A DNA stretch of 64,000 nucleotides from Parapedobacter pyrenivorans_A. Lineage in GTDB: Bacteria > Bacteroidota > Bacteroidia > Sphingobacteriales > Sphingobacteriaceae. The notes below the pieces were generated by a model that saw only the letters and a list, made by a program, of their open reading frames with translations, had not been told where the DNA came from and made no database searches. The stretch spans positions 62,001 to 126,000 of the forward strand of contig NZ_JBHEUZ010000005.1 in NCBI RefSeq assembly GCF_041925275.1, in the 5' to 3' direction. Both the position numbers and the translations under genes were made by a program. Below are positions 25,502 through 34,030 of the stretch, piece by piece. How positions within the stretch are numbered: the stretch's first letter is position 1; each line of letters begins with the position of its first letter.

Positions 25502-26281
25502 TTAATCCACCGCCCCGAACACCTTCTTCAACAGCGAAGTGGTACGGAACACCGGATTATCACGGATGGCACTTTCTTTTTCGGCGACCATCTTGAATAC
25601 ACCGCTGACGGTCTCCTGCGTAACGTAACTGTTTAAATCCGTTTCGAGCGACTGGTTGGTTATCCCATTGTATTTGCCAATGATTTGTTCCCAGATCTTA
25701 TCGGCACCCACTTTGCCCAGCGACCCTTCCACTTTTGGTTTGAAAGCGGTAAAGAGCTGTTCTGAGGTTTTGCCCTTCAGGTAATTGGTGGCTGCTACGC
25801 TATCGCCAAGTAGAATGTTTTTCGCATCATCGAATGACATCGACGTAATGGCATTGGCGAATATCGGCACCCCTTCCTGTACGGCATCTTCGGCAGCCCG
25901 GTTCAGCAAGAGTAGCCCTTGGTCCGCCAGGCTACCCAACCCGATACCGCGCAGGGTAGCGTCTACTTTCCTGAGCTTCTCAGGCAGCAATATCTTCACC
26001 AATTCATTCTTAAAAAACCCGTCTTCGGCACCAAGTTTCTGTATCCCCTCTTTTACGCCGATGTTCAACGCCTCCTTCAGTGCGCCGGACATTTCTCCTG
26101 TGGAAATGCCGGTAAGGTCCAGATTGCTTTTCTTCTTATCCTCTCCGGCCTCGCCCTCCTGCTTATCTTTAACGGCCTTCTTCACCTTGTCGAAGATGCT
26201 TTGGGCCTGCGCGGCCGGCATCGCGAATAGCCCAGCCATAACCGCCATACAAATTGCTCGCTTTATACTTCCTACACCCAT
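25502..26281 (-). CDS. DUF4197 secreted protein
   Basis: 259 residues. A signal peptide (MGVGSIKRAICMAVMAGLFAMPAAQA) precedes a lysine-rich region and the DUF4197 body: GALKEALNIGVKEGIQKLG, LPEKLRKVDATLRGIG, LNRAAEDAV, ITSMSFDDAKNILLGDSVAATNYLKGKTSEQLF, and a C-terminal NPVFRTTSLLKKVFG. The function of the family is unknown; it is periplasmic or lipid-anchored in other Bacteroidota. The ATG at 26281 opens the signal peptide, and the longer frame from 26383 is rejected. TATCTTTG lies at 26309-26302. Confidence 0.88.
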   Translation of the reverse strand: MGVGSIKRAICMAVMAGLFAMPAAQAQSIFDKVKKAVKDKQEGEAGEDKKKSNLDLTGISTGEMSGALKEALNIGVKEGIQKLGAEDGFFKNELVKILLPEKLRKVDATLRGIGLGSLADQGLLLLNRAAEDAVQEGVPIFANAITSMSFDDAKNILLGDSVAATNYLKGKTSEQLFTAFKPKVEGSLGKVGADKIWEQIIGKYNGITNQSLETDLNSYVTQETVSGVFKMVAEKESAIRDNPVFRTTSLLKKVFGAVD

Positions 26282-26301
26282 CTTATCTTGATTTACACCG
26301 C

Positions 26302-26309
26302 CAAAGATA
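26302..26309 (-). promoter_or_regulatory. Possible -7 box of the DUF4197 gene
   Basis: TATCTTTG on the minus strand, 20 bases before the ATG at 26281. A convincing -33 element is not seen. The 26282-26588 gap otherwise holds the regulatory elements of the permease array and no gene. Confidence 0.45.
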
Positions 26310-26388
26310 CGCATTTGATTTGTGGCATCATACCGAATACGAGGTGTGTACGTAACGGCTAATGCGGAGATACGGACAACCATGGAAG

Positions 26389-26426
26389 TGTCCGCGAGCG
26401 AACAACAAGTGTTCGATATCGAACAC
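26389..26426. promoter_or_regulatory. Tandem inverted repeats upstream of the first permease gene
   Basis: Two 16-bp inverted repeats of the form TGTyCG-N4-CGAACA: TGTCCG at 26389 with CGAACA, and TGTTCG at 26410 with CGAACA. They start 21 bp apart (two helical turns). The second is part of the 18-bp palindrome GTGTTCGATATCGAACAC (26409-26426). The same composite occurs at 37794-37831. An additional half-site, CGGACA, is at 26373. This fits an upstream activating sequence for a dimeric regulator. Confidence 0.7.
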
Positions 26427-26477
26427 TATTTCAAAGAAGCACTTCGTTAATTATATTGATAATCAATCCGTTATTGT

Positions 26478-26495
26478 TTTGGCTTAGTTGCTGCT
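26478..26495 (+). promoter_or_regulatory. Sigma-54-like -24/-12 element before the first permease gene
   Basis: TTGGCTTAGTTGCTGCT resembles TTGGCAC-N5-TTGCW (the -24 TTGGC is exact, the -12 is TGC). It lies 53-54 bp after the tandem operators and about 95 bp before the ATG at 26589. The matching TTGGC at 37883 has the same distance to its operators. Confidence 0.4.
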
Positions 26496-26588
26496 ATTTT
26501 TCGAACAACAGGATGAACAAATTAAGAGACAGCGACTTGAGCGGCAGTAGGACTAACGCGAGGCGGGTTGTATTCAGTTCGATTAGAC

Positions 26589-28964
26589 ATGATAAGAACT
26601 TATTTTACCACGGCTTTACGGACGATCACGAAAAATAAAGGGTTTTCCTTTTTGAATATAGCAGGCTTGGCATTGGGCATCTCCTGTGCATTGCTCATCC
26701 TGCTATGGGTACAGGATGAACTGAGCGTAGACCGGTTCCATGCCAACGACGGTCGCCTTTACCAAGTATACCAACGGAGTTACTACGATGGCAAGATCGT
26801 GGGTGCTTACCATACCCAAGGCTTGCTAGCATCGGAACTGAAAAAGAATATCCCGGAGATCGAATATGCGAGCGGCATGGAGTATGTCGCGGCTCCGGGG
26901 ACAAGCAGTACATTTTCGGTGGATGGCAACATCAACAAAATGACGGGCTTTTTTGTTGGTGCTGACTTTTTGAGCATGTTCAGTTACCGGGTGCTGCACG
27001 GTGATAAGCAGTCGGCGCTGACCCTACCGAACAGCATCGCCATTTCACAGCAAATGGCCGAAAACTTTTTCGGTACCATCACAAACGTTGTCGGCAAAAC
27101 CATCCGTTTTGAGAATAAGAAAGACCTGCAGGTGACGGCGGTCTTTGAAGATATCCCCACCCAATCCTCCCAACAATTTGACTTTCTGATGGGGTGGGGC
27201 GATTTTGTCAGTGAAAATGCGTGGGTAAACAACTGGGGCAACACCTCGCCGGCTACATTTGTCCAGTTACGTGCGGATGCGAGCCGCGAACAGGTAGCAT
27301 CGAAAATAAAAGATTTCGTCCATAATTACCGAGATCAGAGCGAGAGCTTCCGGACGGAATTGGCCTTGCAGCCGTACGGTGAACGGTATTTGCATTCGAG
27401 CTTTAAGGACGGGCATATCGCCGGCGGGCGCATTGAATATGTTCGACTATTTAGTTGGGTGGCCGCATTTGTACTGCTGATCGCTTGCATCAACTTCATG
27501 AATCTCGCAACGGCACGCTCCGCCAAACGGGCTAAGGAAATCGGGTTACGCAAAACCATAGGTGCTTCCCGGCTCTCCCTAATCAGGCAGTTTTATATGG
27601 AAGCGTTCCTACTCACCGCTTGTGCATTCTTGGTGGGGCTAGTGCTCGCTTTTTGCTTGCTCCCCCTGTTCAACCAGTTTACCGGTAAAGCTTTGACGCT
27701 ACCGCTGGCCGAGCTGGGATTTTGGGGCGCTGCGTTGGCGCTTTTCATGGGCATCGGGTTAGTTGCCGGAAGTTATCCAGCCCTGTTCTTATCTTCGATG
27801 CGACCCATCCAGGTATTGAAAAACAACCACTCCCTGGGCGGCGCTGTTTTTCTCCGGAAAGGGTTGGTGGTTTTCCAATTTGCCCTTTCGGTGCTGCTGA
27901 TCGTTGGCATGCTCGTCATCTATCGGCAACTAAACTACATCCAGACCACGCATGTGGGTTACGACCGCGAAAACCTCGTATACATCCCCATCGAAGGTGA
28001 TCTGGTGAAGAACTATCAAGCCTTCAAAGCGGAAGCTGAAAACCGGCCTGAAATCCTTTCCGTGTCCAAGATGCGTAATTCGCCGACGTTTATTGAGCAC
28101 CATGTGGATGGCATTGCGTGGCCCGGTAAAGACCCTAATCTCACCGTTTCGTTTGCAGATGCCGTGGTCGGCTACGACTTTGTGGAAACGCTGCGCCTCC
28201 AGCTAAAAGAGGGGCGCGATTTTTCACGGGCCTTCGGCGCAGATTCGGCTGCCTATCTATTAAATGAGACCGCTGCAGCACGCATGGGTTTCGAATCGGC
28301 TATCGGACAAACGGTAGATTGGGGAAACCGTCCCGGTGAAATCATCGGCGTACTCCGCGACTTCCATTTCACCTCCTTTCATCAAACCATCGAACCGCTG
28401 ATCATCCGGCTGGACGAAAACTGGTCATGGGGCACCATTTTGGTGCGTACCAAAGCGGGTCGCACAAAGGAAGCCATCGCAACCCTAGAACAGCTATGCA
28501 AAACCCTGAATCCGAAAACCCCCTTTTCGTATCAATTTTCGGATCTAGAATTTGCCAAATTGTATAAAAACGAAGCCATTGTCGGCAAACTATCTTATTC
28601 CTTCGCCCTGTTCGCCATTTTAATTTCCTGCCTCGGTCTTTTTGGTTTGGCAGCATTCACCGCCGAGCAGCGTACAAAAGAAGTCGGCATCCGAAAGGTG
28701 TTGGGTGCGTCCGTGGGTAATGTGGTAGCCCTGCTTTCGAAAGACTTTGTAAAACTTGTGTTGGTGGCCATCGCCATCGCATGCCCACTTGCGTGGTGGG
28801 CGATGGACAGTTGGCTGGCCGGTTTCGCCTATCGGATTAACATTGAATGGTGGATATTCGCACTAGCAGGAGTGGCCGCCGTCACCATCGCATTAATGAC
28901 CGTGAGCTTCCAAGCCATCAGGGCTGCCATCGTAAATCCGGTGGAGTCGCTGCGGGATGAGTGA
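26589..28964 (+). CDS. FtsX/MacB-like ABC permease, array copy A
   Basis: 791 residues. It has an N-terminal membrane helix (FSFLNIAGLALGISCALLILLWV), a periplasmic MacB-PCD-like domain, and a first FtsX domain near residue 285-420 (LIACINFMNLATARSAKRAKEIGLRKTIGAS). A middle helix, a second periplasmic domain and a second FtsX domain (LISCLGLFGLAAFTAEQRTKEVGIRKVLGAS) follow. Such duplicated permeases form MacB-like mechanotransmission transporters with a separate ATPase, which is absent here. ATG 26589 is chosen over an upstream TTG because it begins the conserved MIRTYF/MIKNYF opening seen in the other copies. It is the first gene of the array and lies downstream of the paired operators. It ends in SLRDE like all others. 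Confidence 0.93.
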   Translation: MIRTYFTTALRTITKNKGFSFLNIAGLALGISCALLILLWVQDELSVDRFHANDGRLYQVYQRSYYDGKIVGAYHTQGLLASELKKNIPEIEYASGMEYVAAPGTSSTFSVDGNINKMTGFFVGADFLSMFSYRVLHGDKQSALTLPNSIAISQQMAENFFGTITNVVGKTIRFENKKDLQVTAVFEDIPTQSSQQFDFLMGWGDFVSENAWVNNWGNTSPATFVQLRADASREQVASKIKDFVHNYRDQSESFRTELALQPYGERYLHSSFKDGHIAGGRIEYVRLFSWVAAFVLLIACINFMNLATARSAKRAKEIGLRKTIGASRLSLIRQFYMEAFLLTACAFLVGLVLAFCLLPLFNQFTGKALTLPLAELGFWGAALALFMGIGLVAGSYPALFLSSMRPIQVLKNNHSLGGAVFLRKGLVVFQFALSVLLIVGMLVIYRQLNYIQTTHVGYDRENLVYIPIEGDLVKNYQAFKAEAENRPEILSVSKMRNSPTFIEHHVDGIAWPGKDPNLTVSFADAVVGYDFVETLRLQLKEGRDFSRAFGADSAAYLLNETAAARMGFESAIGQTVDWGNRPGEIIGVLRDFHFTSFHQTIEPLIIRLDENWSWGTILVRTKAGRTKEAIATLEQLCKTLNPKTPFSYQFSDLEFAKLYKNEAIVGKLSYSFALFAILISCLGLFGLAAFTAEQRTKEVGIRKVLGASVGNVVALLSKDFVKLVLVAIAIACPLAWWAMDSWLAGFAYRINIEWWIFALAGVAAVTIALMTVSFQAIRAAIVNPVESLRDE

Positions 28965-29002
28965 TGTTTTGGAGCAAGGATGAGAAGAGCAAGGACTGGC
29001 TT

Positions 29003-29037
29003 TGTCTAACGACTAAGTACTTTGTACTAAATACTAA
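29003..29037 (+). repeat. Heptanucleotide repeat, spacer A-B (5 units)
   Basis: Five contiguous seven-base units (TGTCTAA, CGACTAA, GTACTTT, GTACTAA, ATACTAA) end three A bases before the ATG at 29041. A purine-rich stretch (GGAGCAAGGA) precedes them. Confidence 0.75.
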
Positions 29038-29040
29038 AAA

Positions 29041-31458
29041 ATGATAACGAACTACCTTAAAATAGCTTGGCGAAACATCATCCGCGAAAGGCGCACATCG
29101 CTCATCAATTTGATGGGACTTTCGCTGGGAATTGCTGCCGCATTGATTTTATTTGTCATTGTACAATATGAATGGAGCTACGATCGCTTCCATAAAAACT
29201 ATGACCGCATCTACCGCATCGTTACCGAGACGAAACGCGAAAACTCGTCCGATTACAACCCGGGCGTTGCCAATCCACTACCCCGGGCACTCTGGATAGA
29301 CATGCCACAGCTGAAGGCTGTTGTACCGTTATTGGCAACCGGCGGACAAGTAGATGTACCTAATAAAAATCAAGAAAATCCAATCGACAAGTATTCCGAA
29401 CAGGTTGTTTTTACAACGCCCGACTTCTTCCAGCTCTTCGATGCGACATGGCTTGCGGGAAACGCATCTGCTTTGTCGGCCCCTAACAGTGTGGTCCTCG
29501 ACCGCGAAACAGCCACCCGCTTCTTCGGCTCATGGCAGCAAGCCGTGGGGCAACAGTTCCAATTGGCCAATGCGATCACGCTACAGGTTTCCGCCATTGT
29601 CGAAAACGCCCAAAAAAACAGCAACTTCCCTTATCATCTGCTCGTTTCCTTCCCCACATTGGAGGCAAATCCGGGTATGTTTGACTATGACCCCGATAAT
29701 TGGGGCAGCGTAAGCAGCAGCTTCCAAACGTACGTATTAGCTGGCCCCAATGAAGACGAAGCCACTATCAGCCAACAACTGGACGGGCTGACCAAAAAAT
29801 ATTTTGAAGACAACGGAAAAAACAGGCGTCTGCACCTACAACCGCTGAGCAATATCCATTTTGACCCGCGCTATGGTGGCTTGGTCGACGGCCAGATAAT
29901 CAAACGATCCACACTAACCACGCTGACGCTCATCGGGATATTCATCCTCGTCATGGCAGCCATCAATTTCATCAACCTCAGCACCGCCCAGGCCCTTGGC
30001 AAAGGCAAGGAAATTGGTGTCCGGAAAGTGCTGGGGGGTACCCGGCGCGGCCTGATCGCACTGTCGTTCAGCGAAACCTTCCTGCTCGTCTTGCTGTCGA
30101 TGGTCGTGGCCATCGGTGTGGCTTACGTTGCCCTCCCCCATGTGCATCATTTTTCCAATATGCCCGATCGTCCACCACTGTTGCAGGGACACACCGTTGT
30201 ATTCCTCAGCCTAACCCTGCTGGTGATGACCCTGCTGTCGGGCGGTTATCCGGCACTCATCCTTTCCGGTTTTACACCCATTGCCGCGCTCCGGAATAAA
30301 ATCCATACCACCCAGCTGGCGGGCGTTCCCGTGCGGAAGGGTCTGGTTGTTGTCCAGTTCGCCATCGCCCAATTGCTGATGATCGGTACGCTCGTGGCCG
30401 TGAAACAAATGGCATTTATCCGCAACGCGGACCTGGGGTTTGACAAGGAAGCCCTGTATATGGTGCAAGTGCCTTCCGACGACGTTGCTAACCCGCGGAT
30501 GGCTGTATTCAAGCAGCAGCTCTTGCAGCTGCCCAAGGTCCGGTCGGTCAGCTTGGCGAGTGATGTCCCTTCGTCGGGCAACAAGTGGCAATCAAATTTC
30601 TATTTCGACGGCACGGGGTCGGGCAATGAGATCGACTTTCCTACCGCTGTGAAATTCGCCGACGCGGATTATTTCGACAACTATGGCCTCACCTGGGCCG
30701 CGGGGCAACCCTACGCAGCGAGCGATACACTCAAAGAGGCGGTTATCAATGATGCTATGCGCAAAAAACTGGGACTGGCTGCCGCCGAAGACGCCATCGG
30801 CAAGCGTATCCGAATCGGGGGAGGTGTTTGGATGACCATTACCGGGGTGGTGAACGACTTTATCCCCAATTCACTACGGGAAGAAGTCGGGCCCATCATC
30901 ATCGCCACAGACAAATCAAATTACTACGTGGCCGGCATCAAACTGGAGCAAGGCGCAGGAAAAAACACATTGGCCGAAGTCCAACAACGGTTTGAACAGC
31001 TTTATCCCGAGCATTACTACCAAGCGGATTTTCTTGATGACAATATCGCCGAGTTTTATGAACAAGAGGAAAAAATGGCATTGGTTTACCAGCTGTTTGC
31101 GGTACTATCGCTGGTGATATCCAGCATCGGCCTGTATGGGATGGTATCCTTTATGCTGAATCAGAAAGTGAAGGAGATCGGCATCCGGAAGGTGCTCGGC
31201 GCCAGCGTGGCAAGCATCGTATACCTCTTTTCGAAGGAGTTTATATATATGGTGGCGCTGGCCTTCTGCGTGGCGGCACCGCTGGCCTATTACTTCATGC
31301 ACGGCTGGCTCGCTAATTTCACGTATCGCATCGATTTGGGGGTCGGACTGTTCTTAACCGTGATACTGTCGGCCCTGGTCATCGCCATGTTAACCATCGG
31401 CATTAAAGCTTTCCGGGCGGCTGTGGCAAACCCCGTCGACTCGCTGAGGGATGAATGA
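29041..31458 (+). CDS. FtsX/MacB-like ABC permease, array copy B
   Basis: 805 residues with the same eight-helix, two-FtsX layout. The N-terminal helix is in TSLINLMGLSLGIAAALILFVIV. The first FtsX motif is AAINFINLSTAQALGKGKEIGVRKVLGG, and the second is ISSIGLYGMVSFMLNQKVKEIGIRKVLGAS. Of the nine copies it is among the most divergent at the C-terminus (FSKEFIYMVALAFCVAAPLAYYFMHGWLANF instead of the SPIAWWAMN type), although it still ends NPVDSLRDE. It may therefore pair or sort differently. It is separated from copy A by 76 bases carrying heptad repeats. Confidence 0.92.
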   Translation: MITNYLKIAWRNIIRERRTSLINLMGLSLGIAAALILFVIVQYEWSYDRFHKNYDRIYRIVTETKRENSSDYNPGVANPLPRALWIDMPQLKAVVPLLATGGQVDVPNKNQENPIDKYSEQVVFTTPDFFQLFDATWLAGNASALSAPNSVVLDRETATRFFGSWQQAVGQQFQLANAITLQVSAIVENAQKNSNFPYHLLVSFPTLEANPGMFDYDPDNWGSVSSSFQTYVLAGPNEDEATISQQLDGLTKKYFEDNGKNRRLHLQPLSNIHFDPRYGGLVDGQIIKRSTLTTLTLIGIFILVMAAINFINLSTAQALGKGKEIGVRKVLGGTRRGLIALSFSETFLLVLLSMVVAIGVAYVALPHVHHFSNMPDRPPLLQGHTVVFLSLTLLVMTLLSGGYPALILSGFTPIAALRNKIHTTQLAGVPVRKGLVVVQFAIAQLLMIGTLVAVKQMAFIRNADLGFDKEALYMVQVPSDDVANPRMAVFKQQLLQLPKVRSVSLASDVPSSGNKWQSNFYFDGTGSGNEIDFPTAVKFADADYFDNYGLTWAAGQPYAASDTLKEAVINDAMRKKLGLAAAEDAIGKRIRIGGGVWMTITGVVNDFIPNSLREEVGPIIIATDKSNYYVAGIKLEQGAGKNTLAEVQQRFEQLYPEHYYQADFLDDNIAEFYEQEEKMALVYQLFAVLSLVISSIGLYGMVSFMLNQKVKEIGIRKVLGASVASIVYLFSKEFIYMVALAFCVAAPLAYYFMHGWLANFTYRIDLGVGLFLTVILSALVIAMLTIGIKAFRAAVANPVDSLRDE

Positions 31459-31503
31459 CATAAATGGAACAAAGATGGAAGGAACAAGGAGCAAAGACGA
31501 ATT

Positions 31504-31543
31504 ATACTAAAGACTAAGTACTTTGTACTAACTTACGTACTAA
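31504..31543 (+). repeat. Heptanucleotide repeat, spacer B-C
   Basis: Units ATACTAA, AGACTAA, GTACTTT, GTACTAA, a five-base interruption, then GTACTAA. It shares the 18-base GACTAAGTACTTTGTACT core with spacer A-B, including the small hairpin AGTAC-TTT-GTACT. The next ATG is at 31551. Confidence 0.7.
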
Positions 31544-31550
31544 CGGAAAA

Positions 31551-33977
31551 ATGACAACCAACTACATAAAAACCATCCTCCGCCACCTTTGGCGCAACCG
31601 CCTCTTCACGGCGCTAAACGTACTTGGACTTGCCATCGGCATCAGCGCGTGCTGGGTGGTGTACCGCATTGTGGATTACGAATTGAGTTTCGATAAAGCA
31701 CATCCCGATGCTGCGGACATCTACCAAATCGTGGGTCGGTTCAAAGCGGATGGTCAAGAAAGCGGCTTCGGCGGCGTACCGCTGCCGTTGGCGCCCCTGC
31801 TGTCGGAAGGGATTTCGGGCGTGGAACTGGTGGTGCCCATCTATAACAACTACGTGGAAACCCTCACGATTCCCGCCACGGGCAACCGGCCGGAGGAAAA
31901 AGTGGAAGACCCGCAGGTGGTGGCAACCTTACCCGCCTATTTCGACACGGTACCCCACCGCTGGCTGGCTGGCTCGAAACAAGGTGCCCTCAGCGCCCCG
32001 GACAAGGTGGTACTTACGGAATCGCGGGCGGAACAGTATTTCCCCGGCCTGAAGCCGGAAGATGTCGTCGGCAAAACGCTGATGTACGATACAGTGGCAC
32101 GCACCGTCACCGGTGTAGTCGCCGACCTGGGTTACCCCAGCAGCTTTCAGGAAAACGAGTTCACCGCCGTGCCTTCGGAACAATGGACGTCTGACAATTG
32201 GCTGGGGTCGAACTCCGACCACATCGTGTTCGTTAAGCTGGCTAAAGGAGCTTCCATTGAAACCATCGTTGACATAGCCTCCAGGAAACGGCAGGAGGTG
32301 GCCAGTGAGGCGATGAATGAATATGGCTTTGAAGCATGGTTCGATGCCATCCCGCTCTCCGACAAGCATTTCGCTGCCGAATACGCCACCAGCTCGCGGT
32401 CGGCCAGCATGAATGTCCTTTATGGCCTGATGGCCATCGGTTTCTTCCTACTCATACTGGCCTGCATCAACTACATCAACCTAAGTACAGCCCAGGTGCC
32501 CCAGCGGGCCAAAGAAATCGGTGTGCGAAAGACCCTCGGGAGCACCCCCCGCGTGCTTGTCGGCAGCTTTCTGCTGGAAACATTGGCCATCACGTTGGTG
32601 GCGCTACTGCTCGCCATCCCATTGACCGTACTCTTTATACGGATGTTCCCCGAATTTATCCCCCAGGGCATGGGTACCTACGCCAATCCGCTAGGCCTAA
32701 CCCTGTTCCTTTTGGCGTTGCTCGCCACCGTTACATTCGCCTCCGGGCTATACCCGGCCTGGCTTATCACCAGGGTCCGCACCGTGCAGGTGCTGAAAGG
32801 ACAGGGTGATAAGATGGTGGCCGGCGCGCGGCTGAACCTCCGGAAGACCTTGATTGTCTTCCAGTTCATCATCGCACAGGTGTTTATCGTCAGCGCGCTC
32901 ATCATCGGCCAGCAGCTCAATTACACGCTAAAGAAAGACCTTGGGTTTACCCATGATGCGGTCGTCAACATCGGCACACCTTACCGCTCCGACCAAGGCG
33001 CCGATATCGATCCGTTCATCTACAAACGCGCGCTCGCGCAGCGTCCCGAAATCGCGGGCGTAGCGTTAGGCCATGAGCCGCTCAATAACAACCATTGGGG
33101 AACGGATTTCCGCTTCGCGGCGGACACGGGCGAACGACGGGTAAACATGCCCCGAAAATACGTCGATGCGGACTACCTCGACCTCTATCAAATCAAATTA
33201 TTAGCAGGCCGTAACATCCAGCAGACCGACACCACGCGCGATGTCATCATCAATGACGCCGCACGCAAGGCCTTCGGATTCGAGACACCCGAGGCCGCTA
33301 TCGGCCAACTGGTTGTCATGGGGGGGAGCATGAATCAATACCCTATTGTGGGGGTCGTTGCCGACTTCCACCAAAAGGCGCTCCATGTCGCTATCGAACC
33401 GCTGGCACTCATTACCACCAACAAAAGGAGCTCCCTGCAAACCTTCAACATAAAACTGCCGGCCGACCGTAAACAATGGAAAAAAAGCCTTGCCGTAATG
33501 GAGACGGAATGGAAAGCGGTCTACCCCAATGCTCCGTTCAATTATCGGTTCAATGATGAACGGATAAAAAGCTTATACGAATCGGAATACCGGATGTCCA
33601 AGCTTATCGGATTGGCTACGGGTGTAACCATTATGATCAGTTGCTTCGGACTATTCGGCCTGGCCACACTCACGGCGTTCCAGCGCACCAAAGAAATCGG
33701 CATCCGCAAGGTGCTGGGTGCCACGGTGGCCGGAATTGTAGGTTTGCTTTCCAAAGATTTTGTGAAATTGGTGTGTTTGGCCATCGTCATCGCCTCACCC
33801 ATTGCGTGGTGGGCGATGAACCGATGGTTGGCCGACTTTGCCTACCGTATCGACATCCAATGGTGGATGTTTGCCCTAGCAGGTTTGGCTGCGGTAGTTA
33901 TCGCACTGCTTACGGTAAGCTGGCAAGCCATACGGGCGGCAGTGGCCAATCCGGTGGAATCGCTTAGGGATGAGTGA
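31551..33977 (+). CDS. FtsX/MacB-like ABC permease, array copy C
   Basis: 808 residues. The opening TILRHLWRNRLFTALNVLGLAIGISACW is nearly that of copy F, so C and F form one subfamily. The first FtsX motif is LACINYINLSTAQVPQRAKEIGVRKTLGS; the second is SCFGLFGLATLTAFQRTKEIGIRKVLGATVAG. The last 272 bp before the final few codons (33684-33955) are almost identical to those of copy D although the preceding parts differ, a sign of gene conversion. It is an inner-membrane transporter or signal-coupling permease; the ATPase and substrate are unknown. Confidence 0.93.
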   Translation: MTTNYIKTILRHLWRNRLFTALNVLGLAIGISACWVVYRIVDYELSFDKAHPDAADIYQIVGRFKADGQESGFGGVPLPLAPLLSEGISGVELVVPIYNNYVETLTIPATGNRPEEKVEDPQVVATLPAYFDTVPHRWLAGSKQGALSAPDKVVLTESRAEQYFPGLKPEDVVGKTLMYDTVARTVTGVVADLGYPSSFQENEFTAVPSEQWTSDNWLGSNSDHIVFVKLAKGASIETIVDIASRKRQEVASEAMNEYGFEAWFDAIPLSDKHFAAEYATSSRSASMNVLYGLMAIGFFLLILACINYINLSTAQVPQRAKEIGVRKTLGSTPRVLVGSFLLETLAITLVALLLAIPLTVLFIRMFPEFIPQGMGTYANPLGLTLFLLALLATVTFASGLYPAWLITRVRTVQVLKGQGDKMVAGARLNLRKTLIVFQFIIAQVFIVSALIIGQQLNYTLKKDLGFTHDAVVNIGTPYRSDQGADIDPFIYKRALAQRPEIAGVALGHEPLNNNHWGTDFRFAADTGERRVNMPRKYVDADYLDLYQIKLLAGRNIQQTDTTRDVIINDAARKAFGFETPEAAIGQLVVMGGSMNQYPIVGVVADFHQKALHVAIEPLALITTNKRSSLQTFNIKLPADRKQWKKSLAVMETEWKAVYPNAPFNYRFNDERIKSLYESEYRMSKLIGLATGVTIMISCFGLFGLATLTAFQRTKEIGIRKVLGATVAGIVGLLSKDFVKLVCLAIVIASPIAWWAMNRWLADFAYRIDIQWWMFALAGLAAVVIALLTVSWQAIRAAVANPVESLRDE
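33684..33955 (+). repeat. Direct repeat shared with copy D (272 bp)
   Basis: This segment and 36242-36513 are the same length and, compared base by base, differ at one position (C at 33902 against T in copy D). Identity stops abruptly on both sides. Confidence 0.85.
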
Positions 33978-33997
33978 TGAATGGAATAAGGATCTTT

Positions 33998-34025
33998 TGT
34001 CTAGTGCCTAGTGTCTAGTGTCTAA
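33998..34025 (+). repeat. Heptanucleotide repeat, spacer C-D (4 units)
   Basis: TGTCTAG, TGCCTAG, TGTCTAG, TGTCTAA in perfect seven-base register, then five A bases and the ATG at 34031. Confidence 0.8.
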
Positions 34026-34030
34026 AAAAA